Assembly: GCA_902805545.1 (NCBI GenBank) | Contig: CADCTD010000178.1 | Coordinates: forward strand, 1 to 64,000 | Direction: 5' to 3' | Length of the DNA stretch: 64,000 nt | DNA from: an uncultured Craurococcus sp. | Lineage (GTDB): Bacteria > Pseudomonadota > Alphaproteobacteria > Acetobacterales > Acetobacteraceae | In this document: in pieces, positions 8,754-17,401 of the stretch | Layout of the letters: each line of letters starts with the position of its first letter | How positions within the stretch are numbered: position 1 is the first letter of the stretch | Notes under the pieces: model-generated | The model's database searches: none | What the model saw: the letters and a program-made list of their open reading frames with translations, nothing else | What the model was told of the DNA's origin: nothing | Made by a program: the position numbers and the translations under genes

Positions 8754-8767
8754 GTCCTAAATAGGAC
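8754..8767. promoter_or_regulatory. Candidate Rrf2 operator upstream of the suf operon
   Basis: GTCCTA-AA-TAGGAC is an inverted repeat with perfect 6-base arms. On the leftward strand it overlaps a weak -10-like TATTTA preceded at 17 bases by TTCAAA, so a bound regulator would block the promoter. Neither promoter element is strong. Binding by the adjacent Rrf2 protein is inference from position. Confidence 0.45.
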
Positions 8768-8850
8768 CAATGGGGTCCCCTTTGAAGCCCCCCCTCGCCC
8801 AAAACCCCGGCCCATGCCTACCCTGCAGGCCGCCGCCGGGGGGTCCATTG

Positions 8851-9741
8851 ATGCCGATCATCACCACCGATGACGGGGTTGAGCTGCATGTCGAGGAGGC
8901 CGGCCACGGCGCGCCGCTGGTCTTCGCCCATGAATTCGCCGGCGACGTCCGGAGCTGGGAGCCGCAGCTCCGCTTCTTCTCCCGCCGCTACCGCTGCATC
9001 GCCTTCAACGCCCGGGGCTACCCGCCCTCCGCCGTCCCGCGTGACCCGGCCGCCTATTCCCAGGACCGCGCCACGGACGACATCGCCCAGGTGATCGAGC
9101 GGCTCGGCCTCGGCCCGGCGCATGTGGTCGGGCTCTCGATGGGCGCCTTCGCCACCCTCCATCTTGGCCTCCGCTACCCGCACCTCGCGCGCAGCCTGAC
9201 CGCCGCCGGCGTCGGCTACGGCGCCGCCCCCGGCAAGCGCGACCAGTTCCGCGCGGAGGTGGACGCAACCGCCGACCGCATCGCCGCCGAGGGCATGTGG
9301 ACGATGGCGAGGACCTATGGCCGCGGCCCGACCCGCCTGGTCTTCGAGGAGAAGGACCCCCGCGGCCATGCCGAGTTCCTCTCCCAGCTCGCCGCGCACG
9401 ACACCGACGGCGCGGTGCTCACCATGCGCGGCGTCCAGCGCGAGCGGCCGAGCCTCTTCGAACTCGAGGCGCAATTCCGGCAGATGAAGCTCCCCACCCT
9501 CATCATCTGCGGCGACGAGGACGACCCGACGCTGGAGCCCGGCCTCTTCCTCAAGCGCAGCATCGCCACCAGCGCCCTCATGGTCCTGCCCCGCTGCGGC
9601 CACGCCATGAACATTGAGGAGCCGGACGCGTTCAACCGTGGCGTGCTCGACTTCATCACCTGGGTCGATGCCGGCCGCTGGTGGGAGCGGAACCCGGCGA
9701 CGCTCGCCGGCGGAATCATTGCAGGCCCGTCCAGGGCCTAG
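8851..9741 (+). CDS. Alpha/beta hydrolase
   Basis: 296 residues from ATG 8851 (MPIITTDDGVELHVEE). The frame stays open upstream to 8770, but that stretch is not conserved-looking and overlaps the suf promoter region. The nucleophile elbow is GLSMGAFATLH near residue 97. An acid candidate lies in CGDEDDPTLEPG and the histidine in CGHAMNIEEPD, a complete catalytic triad; FAHEFAGD forms the oxyanion-hole strand. Substrate unknown; this subgroup resembles 3-oxoadipate enol-lactonase-like esterases. It is divergent from suf and followed by the P450 gene. Confidence 0.9.
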   Translation: MPIITTDDGVELHVEEAGHGAPLVFAHEFAGDVRSWEPQLRFFSRRYRCIAFNARGYPPSAVPRDPAAYSQDRATDDIAQVIERLGLGPAHVVGLSMGAFATLHLGLRYPHLARSLTAAGVGYGAAPGKRDQFRAEVDATADRIAAEGMWTMARTYGRGPTRLVFEEKDPRGHAEFLSQLAAHDTDGAVLTMRGVQRERPSLFELEAQFRQMKLPTLIICGDEDDPTLEPGLFLKRSIATSALMVLPRCGHAMNIEEPDAFNRGVLDFITWVDAGRWWERNPATLAGGIIAGPSRA

Positions 9742-9818
9742 TTTTCACTCGCCCGCCGCGCCTCCTGCGCTAGGCTTCCGTGCAAGGACGGCAAAGTCCG
9801 GCCCAGGGAGGCCCCGCC

Positions 9819-11045
9819 ATGAACGTCATCACCCGCGCCCCATCCGCCCTGTCGCATCTCGACCCGAGCGACCCCGCCCTCTACCAGAACGAGGCCTGGG
9901 GCCCGCTCTTCGCCCGGCTGCGGCGGGAGGAGCCGGTGCATTTCTGCGCCGAGAGCCGCTTCGGCCCCTACTGGTCGCTCACCCGCTACAAGGACATCAT
10001 GGCGGCGGAGGTGGACCATGCCACCTTCTCCTCCGAGGCCGGCGGCATCCAGCTCATCGACCAGCCGAAGGACATGGCCCGGCCCAGCTTCATCCGCATG
10101 GACCCGCCGCGGCATGACGAGCAGCGGAAGGTCGTCCAGCCCATCGTCGCCCCCGGCAACCTCGCCAACATGGAGGTGCTGATCCGGGAGCGGACCTGCC
10201 AGGTGCTGGACGGGCTGCCGCGCGGCGAGGCCTTCGACTGGGTCGAGCGCGTCTCCATCGAGCTGACGACCATGATGCTGGCGACGCTCTTCGACTTCCC
10301 CTTCGAGCAACGGCACAAGCTGACCTACTGGTCGGACGTGGCGATCTGCGACGTGAACGGCCCCGACCCGCTGGTCCCGACGGAGGAGGCGCGCTTCGCC
10401 GAGTTGAAGGTGATGGCGGAGACCATGGCCGGCCTCTTCAACGCCCGGCGCGACGCCCCGCCGCGCTTCGACCTGCTCTCCATGCTGGCCCATGGTCCGG
10501 CAACGCGGGACATGCCGCTGCGCGAGTTCATGGGCAACCTCGCCCTGCTCATCGTCGGCGGCAACGACACCACCCGCAATTCGATGACCGGCGGCCTGCT
10601 CGCCCTGCACCAGAATCCGGCCGAGTACCGCAAGCTCCGCGACGACCCGGCGCTGATCCCCAACATGGTCTCCGAGATCATCCGCTGGGTGACGCCCGTC
10701 ATCCACATGCGCCGCACCGCGACGCGCGAGGTGGAGCTTGGCGGGCGCACCATCCGTGCGGGGGACAAGGTCGCGATGTGGTACGTCTCCGGCAACCGCG
10801 ACGAGGCGGCGATCGAGCAGCCAGACCGCTTCCTCATCGACCGCCCGCGGGCCCGCCAGCACCTCTCCTTCGGCTTCGGCGTGCATCGCTGCGTCGGCAA
10901 CAGGCTCGCCGAACTGCAGCTCCGCATCCTCTGGGAGGAGATCCTGGCCCGCTTCCCGGTGATCGAGGTGCTGGGGCCGCCGCGGCGGATCTACTCCAAT
11001 TTCATCCACGGCATCGCAGGCCTGCCGGTGCGCATTCCGGCCTGA
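9819..11045 (+). CDS. Cytochrome P450
   Basis: 408 residues from ATG 9819, preceded by CAGGGAGG. The I-helix oxygen-binding motif is VGGNDTTRNSM near residue 250, the K-helix ExxR is SEIIRWV, and the haem-ligand loop is FGFGVHRCVGNRLAE with the axial cysteine near residue 359. A soluble class I bacterial P450 with no membrane anchor, so it needs a ferredoxin and reductase, neither of which is adjacent. The neighbouring SDR and hydrolase suggest a catabolic role on a hydrophobic substrate, perhaps steroid- or terpenoid-like, but the substrate cannot be read from sequence. Confidence 0.95.
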   Translation: MNVITRAPSALSHLDPSDPALYQNEAWGPLFARLRREEPVHFCAESRFGPYWSLTRYKDIMAAEVDHATFSSEAGGIQLIDQPKDMARPSFIRMDPPRHDEQRKVVQPIVAPGNLANMEVLIRERTCQVLDGLPRGEAFDWVERVSIELTTMMLATLFDFPFEQRHKLTYWSDVAICDVNGPDPLVPTEEARFAELKVMAETMAGLFNARRDAPPRFDLLSMLAHGPATRDMPLREFMGNLALLIVGGNDTTRNSMTGGLLALHQNPAEYRKLRDDPALIPNMVSEIIRWVTPVIHMRRTATREVELGGRTIRAGDKVAMWYVSGNRDEAAIEQPDRFLIDRPRARQHLSFGFGVHRCVGNRLAELQLRILWEEILARFPVIEVLGPPRRIYSNFIHGIAGLPVRIPA

Positions 11046-11111
11046 CCCCGGCTTCACGGGGCGACCGGACGGGTCTAGGAATAGATAGCCACCTATGGAG
11101 AGGAAACGCCA

Positions 11112-12023
11112 ATGGGCATGCTGGATGGTAAGGTCGCGGTCGTCACCGGCTCGGGCGGCGGCGTCGGCCGCGAGATCGCGCTGCAGATGGCAGAGGCCGG
11201 GGCGAAGGTCATCATCAACGACATCGGCGCCAGCCTGACCGGCGAGGGCCAGTCCGCCACCCCGGCGCAGCAGACCAAGGCGATCATCGAGCAGCGCGGC
11301 GGCCAGGCCGAGATCAACACCGACAGCGTCGCCTCCTGGGAGAGCGCCGGGAAGATCGTCCAGTCGGCGATGGACCATTTCGGCCGCATCGACATCGTCG
11401 TGAACAATGCCGGCATCCTGCGCGACCAGATCTTCCACCGGATGACGCCGGAGGAGTGGACGGCCGTCATCGACGTCCACCTCAACGGCTCCTTCTACAT
11501 GTCGCGCCATGCGGCGACGCATTTCCGCAAGCAGGAGAGCGGCGCCTTCGTCCACATCACCTCGACCTCGGGGCTGATCGGCAATTTCGGCCAGGCGAAC
11601 TACTCGGCGGCGAAGCTCGGCATCGTCGCGCTGTCGAAGTCGATCGCGCTCGACATGAAGCGCTACAATGTCCGCTCCAACTGCCTCGCCCCCTTCGCCT
11701 GGAGCCGCATGACCAGCTCCATCCCGGCCGAGACGCCGGAGCAGAAGGCGCGGGTCGAGAAGATCATGCGCATGGGCCCGGAGAAGAACGCGCCGCTCGC
11801 CGTCTTCCTCGCCTCCGACGCGGCGAAGGAGGTCAACGGCCAGATCTTCGCCCCGCGCATGAACGAGCTCTTCCTGTTCAGCCAGAACCGCCCGATCCGC
11901 AGCATCCACAGCAGCGACGGCTGGACGCCGGAGAGCCTCGCGGAGCATGCGCTCCCGGCGCTGAAGAGCTTCTTCGTCCCGCTCGAGCGCTCGGGCGAGG
12001 TCTTCTCCTGGGACCCGCTGTAA
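11112..12023 (+). CDS. SDR-family oxidoreductase, MFE-2-like hydroxyacyl-CoA dehydrogenase type
   Basis: 303 residues with AGAGGA eight bases upstream. The Rossmann glycine motif is TGSGGGVGRE near residue 12, NNAG lies near residue 97, and the catalytic YSAAK near residue 163. The long loop after the second strand (DIGASLTGEGQS) and the tail after residue 250 match the dehydrogenase domain of multifunctional beta-oxidation enzymes, which act on 3-hydroxyacyl-CoA. It follows the P450 gene by 66 bases, so both may serve one catabolic route. Two hairpins follow the stop. Confidence 0.9.
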   Translation: MGMLDGKVAVVTGSGGGVGREIALQMAEAGAKVIINDIGASLTGEGQSATPAQQTKAIIEQRGGQAEINTDSVASWESAGKIVQSAMDHFGRIDIVVNNAGILRDQIFHRMTPEEWTAVIDVHLNGSFYMSRHAATHFRKQESGAFVHITSTSGLIGNFGQANYSAAKLGIVALSKSIALDMKRYNVRSNCLAPFAWSRMTSSIPAETPEQKARVEKIMRMGPEKNAPLAVFLASDAAKEVNGQIFAPRMNELFLFSQNRPIRSIHSSDGWTPESLAEHALPALKSFFVPLERSGEVFSWDPL

Positions 12024-12026
12024 CCT

Positions 12027-12057
12027 CCCCGCGACACCGCTTCGCGGCGTCGCGGGG
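12027..12057 (+). terminator. Hairpin after the SDR gene
   Basis: Arms of 14 bases (12027-12040 and 12044-12057) with one mismatch close on a TTC loop, three bases after the stop. No T-run follows, so it may stabilise the 3' end or act with the next hairpin. Confidence 0.45.
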
Positions 12058-12095
12058 GCCCCGGTAAGGCCGCCTGGCGCCCGAGGCTTCGGCAA

Positions 12096-12122
12096 CCCCT
12101 CCGTGGCGAAGCCACGGAGGGG
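12096..12122 (+). terminator. Second hairpin between SDR and nitroreductase genes
   Basis: Perfect 12-base arms (12096-12107 and 12111-12122) with a GAA loop. No T-run follows. It lies 26 bases before the nitroreductase start, so it could also affect that gene's leader. Confidence 0.45.
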
Positions 12123-12147
12123 CTCCGCCCGCCATGAAGGAGAGGCC

Positions 12148-12978
12148 GTGACGCCCGACAGCCTGATCCGCGGCCGCTACGGCCTCGCGCCCGAGACGCC
12201 GCTGCCCTTCGCCCCGCCGGCCGAGGTCCCGCCGGCGCTCGCCGCCCTGCTCGACCGCCGCGTCACCCGACGCTACTCGTCCGAGCCGGTGCCGGAGGCC
12301 CTGTTGCACACGGTCCTCGCCGCCGCCCAGTCGGCGCCGAGCAAGTCCGACCTGCAGCAATACGCGATCATCCTGATCCAGGCGCCGGAGAAGATCGCCC
12401 GCATCGCCGACTGGATCGGCGGCATGGACTGGATCAAGGGGGCGCCCGCCTTCCTGCTCTTCTGCGGCGACATCCGCCGGGGCCGGCGCGTCGCGGCGCT
12501 CCATGGGCGGCGCCACGCCAACGACAATGTCGACACCTTCCTCAACGCCACGGCCGATGCGGCGCTCGCCCTCGGCTTCACGGTGATGGCGGCGGAGGCG
12601 GCCGGGCTCGGCACCTGCCCCATCTCCTATGTCCGCAACCATGTCGAAAAGATCGGGCCGATGTGCCGCCTGCCGGAGGGCGTCTTCCCGGTCGCCGGGC
12701 TGACCCTCGGCTGGCCCGAGGGGCCGCGCAACTGGCTGTCGCCCCGCCTGCCGCAGGCGCTCGTCGTCCACCGCGAGACCTATGACGACAGCGGCCTGGA
12801 AGCCGCCCTGCCCGCCTATGACGCCGCCCGCCCTCCGGCCAGGCCGCGCTACCCCGAGATCCATGGCCCCAAGCCGGAGGGCTGCGGCTGGAGCGAGAAC
12901 GCCGCCCGCCAGCTCTCCGTCCCGGAGCGCTTCGGCCTCCGCACCTGGCTGAAGCTGCAGGGCCTCTCGCTTGACTGA
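12148..12978 (+). CDS. Nitroreductase-family FMN oxidoreductase
   Basis: 276 residues from GTG 12148, preceded by AAGGAGAGG; an upstream in-frame start would cross the hairpin at 12096-12122. The FMN-phosphate contact is RRVTRRYSSEPV near residue 37, then AAAQSAPSKSDLQQYAIIL, and the C-terminal half holds AEAAGLGTCPISYVRN and AGLTLGWPEGP, as in NfsA/FRP-type enzymes. Members reduce nitroaromatics, quinones or flavins using NAD(P)H. Its last bases overlap the start of the NUDIX gene, so the two are coupled. Confidence 0.9.
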   Translation: MTPDSLIRGRYGLAPETPLPFAPPAEVPPALAALLDRRVTRRYSSEPVPEALLHTVLAAAQSAPSKSDLQQYAIILIQAPEKIARIADWIGGMDWIKGAPAFLLFCGDIRRGRRVAALHGRRHANDNVDTFLNATADAALALGFTVMAAEAAGLGTCPISYVRNHVEKIGPMCRLPEGVFPVAGLTLGWPEGPRNWLSPRLPQALVVHRETYDDSGLEAALPAYDAARPPARPRYPEIHGPKPEGCGWSENAARQLSVPERFGLRTWLKLQGLSLD

Positions 12979-13660
12979 GGCGCCGACCGCCGACAACCCG
13001 GGCGGCGTCGAGGAGGCGAGGCGGACCGCCGGCCGCTCCGTCACCCCCCGCCACGCCGCCAGCCTCATCCTCTGGCGCCAAGGGCCGCAGGGGGTGGAGG
13101 TGCTGATGGGCCTCCGCCATGCCTCGCACCGCTTCATGCCGAATGTCCTGGTCTTCCCCGGCGGCCGCGTCGACCGCGCCGACCACCGCGCCCCGGCCCT
13201 TGGCGAGCTGCCAGCCTTCACCCGCACCTGCCTCGAGCGCCAGGCCCCGCCCTCCCTGGCGCGGGCCATCGGCATCGCCGCGGCGCGCGAGCTGGAGGAG
13301 GAGACCGGCCTCGTCCTCGGCCGGATGGAGGGGAAGCGCCTGCTGCCCGACCTCGCCGCGCTCGACTATCTCTGCCGCGCGGTGACGCCGCCCAACCGCT
13401 TCCGCCGCTTCAACGCCCGCTTCCTCATCGCCCCGGCCGAGGCCGCGCAGGGCACGCTCCGCGGCAGCGGCGAGCTGGAGGAGCTGCGCTTCTTCGGCAT
13501 CGAGGAGGCGTTCGAGCACAAGATCGCCAGCATCACCTCGAAGGTGCTGCGGGAATTCGCCGACTGGCTCGCCCTCACCCCCGCCGGGCGCGAGGCGCGG
13601 GAGCTGGTCTGCTTCCGCGGGATGGACACGCGCCTGCCGGAGCGCCCGCCCCGACCATGA
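12971..13660 (+). CDS. NUDIX hydrolase of the NUDT19-like type
   Basis: 229 residues if started at TTG 12971, which overlaps the nitroreductase stop. The core VLVFPGGRVDRAD near residue 55 and the distant AAARELEEETGLVLG near residue 97 form a Nudix box split by an insertion, a feature of the NUDT7/NUDT19 branch that cleaves acyl-CoA or similar diphosphates. RHAASLILWRQG begins the domain. TTG is an unusual start; no better codon exists nearby without losing the conserved N-terminus. Confidence 0.88.
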   Translation: MTEAPTADNPGGVEEARRTAGRSVTPRHAASLILWRQGPQGVEVLMGLRHASHRFMPNVLVFPGGRVDRADHRAPALGELPAFTRTCLERQAPPSLARAIGIAAARELEEETGLVLGRMEGKRLLPDLAALDYLCRAVTPPNRFRRFNARFLIAPAEAAQGTLRGSGELEELRFFGIEEAFEHKIASITSKVLREFADWLALTPAGREARELVCFRGMDTRLPERPPRP

Positions 13661-13690
13661 TCCTCGATCACCGGATCGCCGCTCATGGTC
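13653..13690. terminator. Inverted repeat between convergent NUDIX and metallo-hydrolase genes
   Basis: GACCATGA at 13653-13660 pairs with TCATGGTC at 13683-13690; the left arm contains the NUDIX stop codon. The longer loop can fold on its GATC repeats. The convergent setting suggests a shared terminator, without a T-run. Confidence 0.4.
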
Positions 13691-13700
13691 CGGCTCGTCC

Positions 13701-14579
13701 TCACATCCCTGCGGCTACCCATGCCGCGCCCGCCCGCGCCACCTTGCCCTCGCCCTCCAGCTTGATGAGGTGGCTGAGGAGGCTCCGCCCCGCCGGCCCG
13801 ACCAGCCTTGCGTCGAGCGGCCCGTAGACCGGCGGAACCAGCTCCGCCGGCGTCGCCCGCCCGGCCGCCCGGAGCGCTGCCAGCACCTTCGCCTCCCGCT
13901 CCACCCGATGCGCCTTGAGCGCGGCGAGGAAGGGCTTCGGCTCGGTGAGCGGCGCCCCATGCCCGGGCAGCAGCAGCCGGTCGTCCCGCGCCATCACCCG
14001 CTCGAGGCTGCGCATGTAGTCCGCCATGTCGCCATCCGGCGGGCTGACCACGCTGGTGGACCAGCTCATCACATGGTCGGCGCTGAACAGGATGCCCGTC
14101 CCCTCCAGCGCGAAGCAGAGATGGTTGGCGCAATGCCCCGGCGTGTGCAGCGCCCTGAGCCGCCAGCCCTCGCCCTCCAGCACCTCGTCATCGGCCAGGC
14201 GCACATCCGGGTGGAAGCCATGGTCGCCCCCCTCGCCCCCGGCCTCGGGCGGCGTCATGTGCGGGCCGAAGCCATAGGTCATCGCCCCGGTCTGCGCGAC
14301 CAGGGGCCGCGCCCCCGGCGAGTGGTCGCGATGGGTATGGGTGACGATCACCCGGGTGATCCGCTCCCCCTCCGTCGCGCGGAGGATCGCCGCCAGATGC
14401 GCCTCGTTCTCCGGCCCGGGATCCATCACCGCCACCTGCCCCTCGCCGATCAGGTAGGTGTTGGTCCCGCGGAAGGTGAAGGCCGAGGGGTTGTTGCAGA
14501 CCAGCCGCCGCACCCCCGGCGCGATGCGCTCCACGGCGCCGTGCGCCAGGCCGTCCTGGGTCAGGAAGGGGATGCTCAT
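13701..14579 (-). CDS. Metallo-beta-lactamase-fold hydrolase (LACTB2-like)
   Basis: 292 residues from ATG 14579, which overlaps the stop of the upstream EamA gene. The metal site THTHRDHSPG lies near residue 76, with later ligands in LHTPGHCANHLCF, FSADHV and LPGHGAP. The C-terminal 60 residues form the winged-helix-like tail seen in LACTB2-type proteins. FRGTNTYLIG near the start is typical of this branch. Bacterial members are annotated as hydrolases of uncertain substrate; the human relative is an endoribonuclease. Last gene of a three-gene leftward unit. Confidence 0.9.
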   Translation of the reverse strand: MSIPFLTQDGLAHGAVERIAPGVRRLVCNNPSAFTFRGTNTYLIGEGQVAVMDPGPENEAHLAAILRATEGERITRVIVTHTHRDHSPGARPLVAQTGAMTYGFGPHMTPPEAGGEGGDHGFHPDVRLADDEVLEGEGWRLRALHTPGHCANHLCFALEGTGILFSADHVMSWSTSVVSPPDGDMADYMRSLERVMARDDRLLLPGHGAPLTEPKPFLAALKAHRVEREAKVLAALRAAGRATPAELVPPVYGPLDARLVGPAGRSLLSHLIKLEGEGKVARAGAAWVAAGM

Positions 14580-15493
14580 CTCTTGCGCTCCTCCGCGAGT
14601 GGCGCCGCGCGGCGGCGGACCAGCTCCCGATGGAGGATGTACAAGCCGGCCGCGACGATCAACACGCTCCCCGCAAGCATCGCGGGCCCCGGCAGGTCGC
14701 CGAAGGCGAGAAAGCCGAAGAGCATCGACCAGAGCAGCGCCGAATAGGAATAGGGCGCCAGCGCCGAGACCTGCGCGCTGGCCCAGGCCTCGGTCAGCAG
14801 CCATTGCGCCGCCCCGCCGACCAGCCCCACCAGGATGAGCAAGGCGAGTTCCAGCGGCGTCGGCGTCACCCAGAAGAAGGGGAGCAGAAGGATGGCGAAG
14901 CCGCCCATCAGCAGCGACTGCCAGAGGGTGATGGTGGTCGAGCTCTCCGTCGCCGAGAGCTGCCGGACCAGCAGCGTGGTCAGTGCCGAGAACATCCCCT
15001 GCGCGACGGCCGTCGCAACTCCCATCGCCGGCGCCCCGGCTACGCCGCCGAGCGCGCCCTGCCCCGCCGCGATCACCAGCACGCCGCAGAAGCCGATGGC
15101 GACGGCCGACCAGCGATGGAGGCCAACCTTCTCGCCGAGGAAGGGGATCGCCAGCATGGTGACGAAGAGCGGCTGGGTGTAGCCGAGCGCCGTCTGCTCC
15201 GCGAGCGGCAGCAGGGTGAGGGCGAAGAAGCCGCAGGACTGCGCCGCGATGCCGCTGCCCGCCCGCAGCGCATGCCCGCCAAAGCGCCGCGTCCGCAAGC
15301 TGCCGAGCCCGAGCCCGGAGCGCATCAGGATGACCATCAATACCGGCAGGGCGAAGACGCTGCGGAAGACCATCAGCTCCACGACCGGGATGCGCCCGCC
15401 CAGCTCCTTCACCAGCACGTTCATCGCCGTGAAGAGCGCATGCGAGGCGAGCATGCAGAGCGCGCCCCGCCGGATGTCGTGGCGGAGGGCCAT
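14576..15493 (-). CDS. EamA/DMT-family transporter, second of a pair
   Basis: 305 residues, about ten membrane segments in two EamA repeats; the first begins GALCMLASHALFTAMNVLVKELGG and the second VATAVAQGMFSALTTLLVRQL. LGYTQPLFVTMLAIPFLGEKVG is the hallmark loop of the family. Such inner-membrane proteins export small metabolites; the substrate is unknown. Its ATG overlaps the stop of the adjacent paralogue (TGATG), so the pair could form a heterodimer. Confidence 0.9.
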   Translation of the reverse strand: MALRHDIRRGALCMLASHALFTAMNVLVKELGGRIPVVELMVFRSVFALPVLMVILMRSGLGLGSLRTRRFGGHALRAGSGIAAQSCGFFALTLLPLAEQTALGYTQPLFVTMLAIPFLGEKVGLHRWSAVAIGFCGVLVIAAGQGALGGVAGAPAMGVATAVAQGMFSALTTLLVRQLSATESSTTITLWQSLLMGGFAILLLPFFWVTPTPLELALLILVGLVGGAAQWLLTEAWASAQVSALAPYSYSALLWSMLFGFLAFGDLPGPAMLAGSVLIVAAGLYILHRELVRRRAAPLAEERKR

Positions 15494-16443
15494 CAGCCCG
15501 CCCCGGCGCGGCGCTCGGCCGCCCGCCGCACCCGCTCCCGGTGGAGGTTGTAGAGCCCCGCCCCGATCACGATGGCCGCGCCGCCGAGCGTCGTCCAGGC
15601 CGGCACCTCGCCCCAGATCAGGAAGCCGAGCCCGATCCCCCAGAGCAGCGGCGTGTACTCGAAGGGCGCGATGGCCTGGATCGGCGCGAGCGCGAAGCCG
15701 CGGGCGAAGAGCATCTGCGCCACCCCATTGGCGAGGCCGAAGGCCAGCAGCGCGGCGATGCCGAGGAGGCTCGGCAGCAGGGGCGGCGGCCCGCCCGCCG
15801 GCCAGAGGAAGGGAAAGGGCAGCCCCAGCAGCCCCACCGGCACATGCGCCAGCAGCAGCCAGAAGGCGATGGCGTGCGGCCCGTCCGTCCGCGTCAGGAT
15901 GCGGGTCCAGATGCGGGTCAGCGCCATGACCGCCGTCGCCGCCAGCAGGATGAGCGATTCGATGCGCCACAGCTCGCCCCCCGGCTGCAGCATGAAGATG
16001 ACGCCGCCGAAGCCCACCATGGTGCTGGTCCAGCGCCGCCATCCCACCTTCTCGCCCAGCAGCGGGATGGCCAACAAGGTCATCAGGAGCGGCGAGGCGC
16101 TCGCCACCGCATAGCTGTCGGCGAGCGAGACCCCCGCCGCCCAGCAATAGTACCAGGTGATCGAGACGAAGCAGTGCAGCAGGCTCCGCACCGCGAGCAG
16201 CCGCCGGTTGACCGGGATCAGCCCCCGCCCCCGTGCCAGGATGAAGACCAGCAGCGCCCCGATCAGCCCGCGCCAGACCAGCGCCGCGGCCGGCCCGGTC
16301 TCCGGCATGACCCATTTCACCGTCGCATCGGCGATCGAGACCACGCCGTAGCCGAGGCCGACGATGGCGAGGCCGCGCATCGCCTCCTCGCCGGTGGGCG
16401 CGGCGCGGAAGCTCGGCGCCAGCGGCAAGGCGGCGGAGCGCAT
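15493..16443 (-). CDS. EamA/DMT-family transporter, first of a pair
   Basis: 316 residues from ATG 16443, with GGGAGG eight bases upstream; an alternative ATG at 16380 has its site too close. Ten predicted membrane segments, with VASASPLLMTLLAIPLLGEKVG as the family loop and FEYTPLLWGIGLGFLIWGE in the second repeat. Clearly paralogous to the next gene, so a tandem duplication that diverged. It diverges from the methyltransferase gene across a 223-base gap (16444-16666) in which I see no clear promoter. Confidence 0.9.
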   Translation of the reverse strand: MRSAALPLAPSFRAAPTGEEAMRGLAIVGLGYGVVSIADATVKWVMPETGPAAALVWRGLIGALLVFILARGRGLIPVNRRLLAVRSLLHCFVSITWYYCWAAGVSLADSYAVASASPLLMTLLAIPLLGEKVGWRRWTSTMVGFGGVIFMLQPGGELWRIESLILLAATAVMALTRIWTRILTRTDGPHAIAFWLLLAHVPVGLLGLPFPFLWPAGGPPPLLPSLLGIAALLAFGLANGVAQMLFARGFALAPIQAIAPFEYTPLLWGIGLGFLIWGEVPAWTTLGGAAIVIGAGLYNLHRERVRRAAERRAGAG

Positions 16444-16666
16444 CAGCCCGGCCTCCCGGATCGGGGCGGCAGGGGGCAGTGGGCGGGCTCCGACACGGCG
16501 AACTCCTTGCCGCCCAGCGCAACCGGTGGGGCGGACGATCAGCACGAGGACAGGCGGCGCCTTACCCCGCAGGGGGATAACCGAAGATGCATGCTTCGCA
16601 AGGCAGAACGGACCGCCGACGCAGCATCGCCTTGTTTTCGCCGCGCCGAACCGTCAGAAGCGCCGC

Positions 16667-17401
16667 GTGGAACCCGCTGAATACGACCTGATGGATGCCG
16701 CCGAGCAGGGCATGTGGTGGTACCGCGCCCTGCACGCCCACGCCATCGCCGCCCTGCCGGCCGCGCGGATCGGCGGTGCCGGCCTGCTCGATGCCGGCTG
16801 CGGCACCGGCGGCTTCCTCGCCCGGCTGCGCGCCGCCCGGCCGGACCTCCCGGCGACCGGCCTCGAATACTTCCCCGCCGCCGCCGCCCGCGCCCGGGCC
16901 AAGGCCAGGGTGCCGGTCGCCATCGGCTCGGTGAACGCCATGCCCTTCGATGGCGGCCGCTTCGGCGCCGTGGCAAGCCTAGACGTGCTCTGCCATGCAG
17001 CGGTCGAGCCAGGGCCGGCGCTGGCCGAGATGGCCCGGGTCCTCGCCCCCGGCGGCCTGCTGCTGCTGAACCTGCCGGCCTTCGACTGGCTGCACTCCGC
17101 CCATGATCTCCGCGTGCGGAACATCCGCCGCTTCACCGCCGCCGGAGCGCGGCGCCTGCTGGAGGCCGGCGGCTTCACCGCCATCCGCACCCGCTACTGG
17201 AACGCGCTGCTGCTGCCGCTGATGGTCGCCCAGCGCAAGCTCCTGGCCCGCGCGCCCCATCATGGCTCCGATGTTGCCCCGTTTCCGCCTTGGCTCGATC
17301 GTAGCCTGCATGCGGTCACGGTGCTGGAGCGCCGCCTGATGGGGCTCGGCCTTCCCTTCCCCGCCGGCGGTTCCATCCTTGCCACCGCCATCCGCGCATG
17401 A
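16667..17401 (+). CDS. Class I SAM-dependent methyltransferase
   Basis: 244 residues from GTG 16667; ATG 16691 is an alternative and neither has a strong ribosome binding site. Motif I is LLDAGCGTGGFLARL near residue 42, then ATGLEYF as the ribose-binding acidic strand, FDGGRFGAVASLDVLCHA, and LAPGGLLLLNLPAFDWLHSAHD. The last part is typical of Methyltransf_11 proteins linked to polysaccharide or lipid genes. Its stop overlaps the start of the glycosyltransferase gene, so both probably act on one lipid-linked sugar. Acceptor unknown. Confidence 0.85.
   Translation: MEPAEYDLMDAAEQGMWWYRALHAHAIAALPAARIGGAGLLDAGCGTGGFLARLRAARPDLPATGLEYFPAAAARARAKARVPVAIGSVNAMPFDGGRFGAVASLDVLCHAAVEPGPALAEMARVLAPGGLLLLNLPAFDWLHSAHDLRVRNIRRFTAAGARRLLEAGGFTAIRTRYWNALLLPLMVAQRKLLARAPHHGSDVAPFPPWLDRSLHAVTVLERRLMGLGLPFPAGGSILATAIRA

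Noticed and set aside
6116-8764. Long plus-strand open frame (over 800 codons) opposite sufC and sufB
   Set aside because: Antisense shadow of well-defined suf genes; sequence has the same Arg/Gly/Asp/Leu-rich shadow composition.
9738-12095. Long minus-strand open frame opposite P450 and SDR genes
   Set aside because: Shadow of two genes with complete catalytic motifs; no family pattern in the antisense product.
16380-16380. Alternative start of the first EamA gene at ATG 16380
   Set aside because: Its GAGGAGG is only two bases from the ATG, while ATG 16443 has GGGAGG at a normal distance; the shorter form is still possible.
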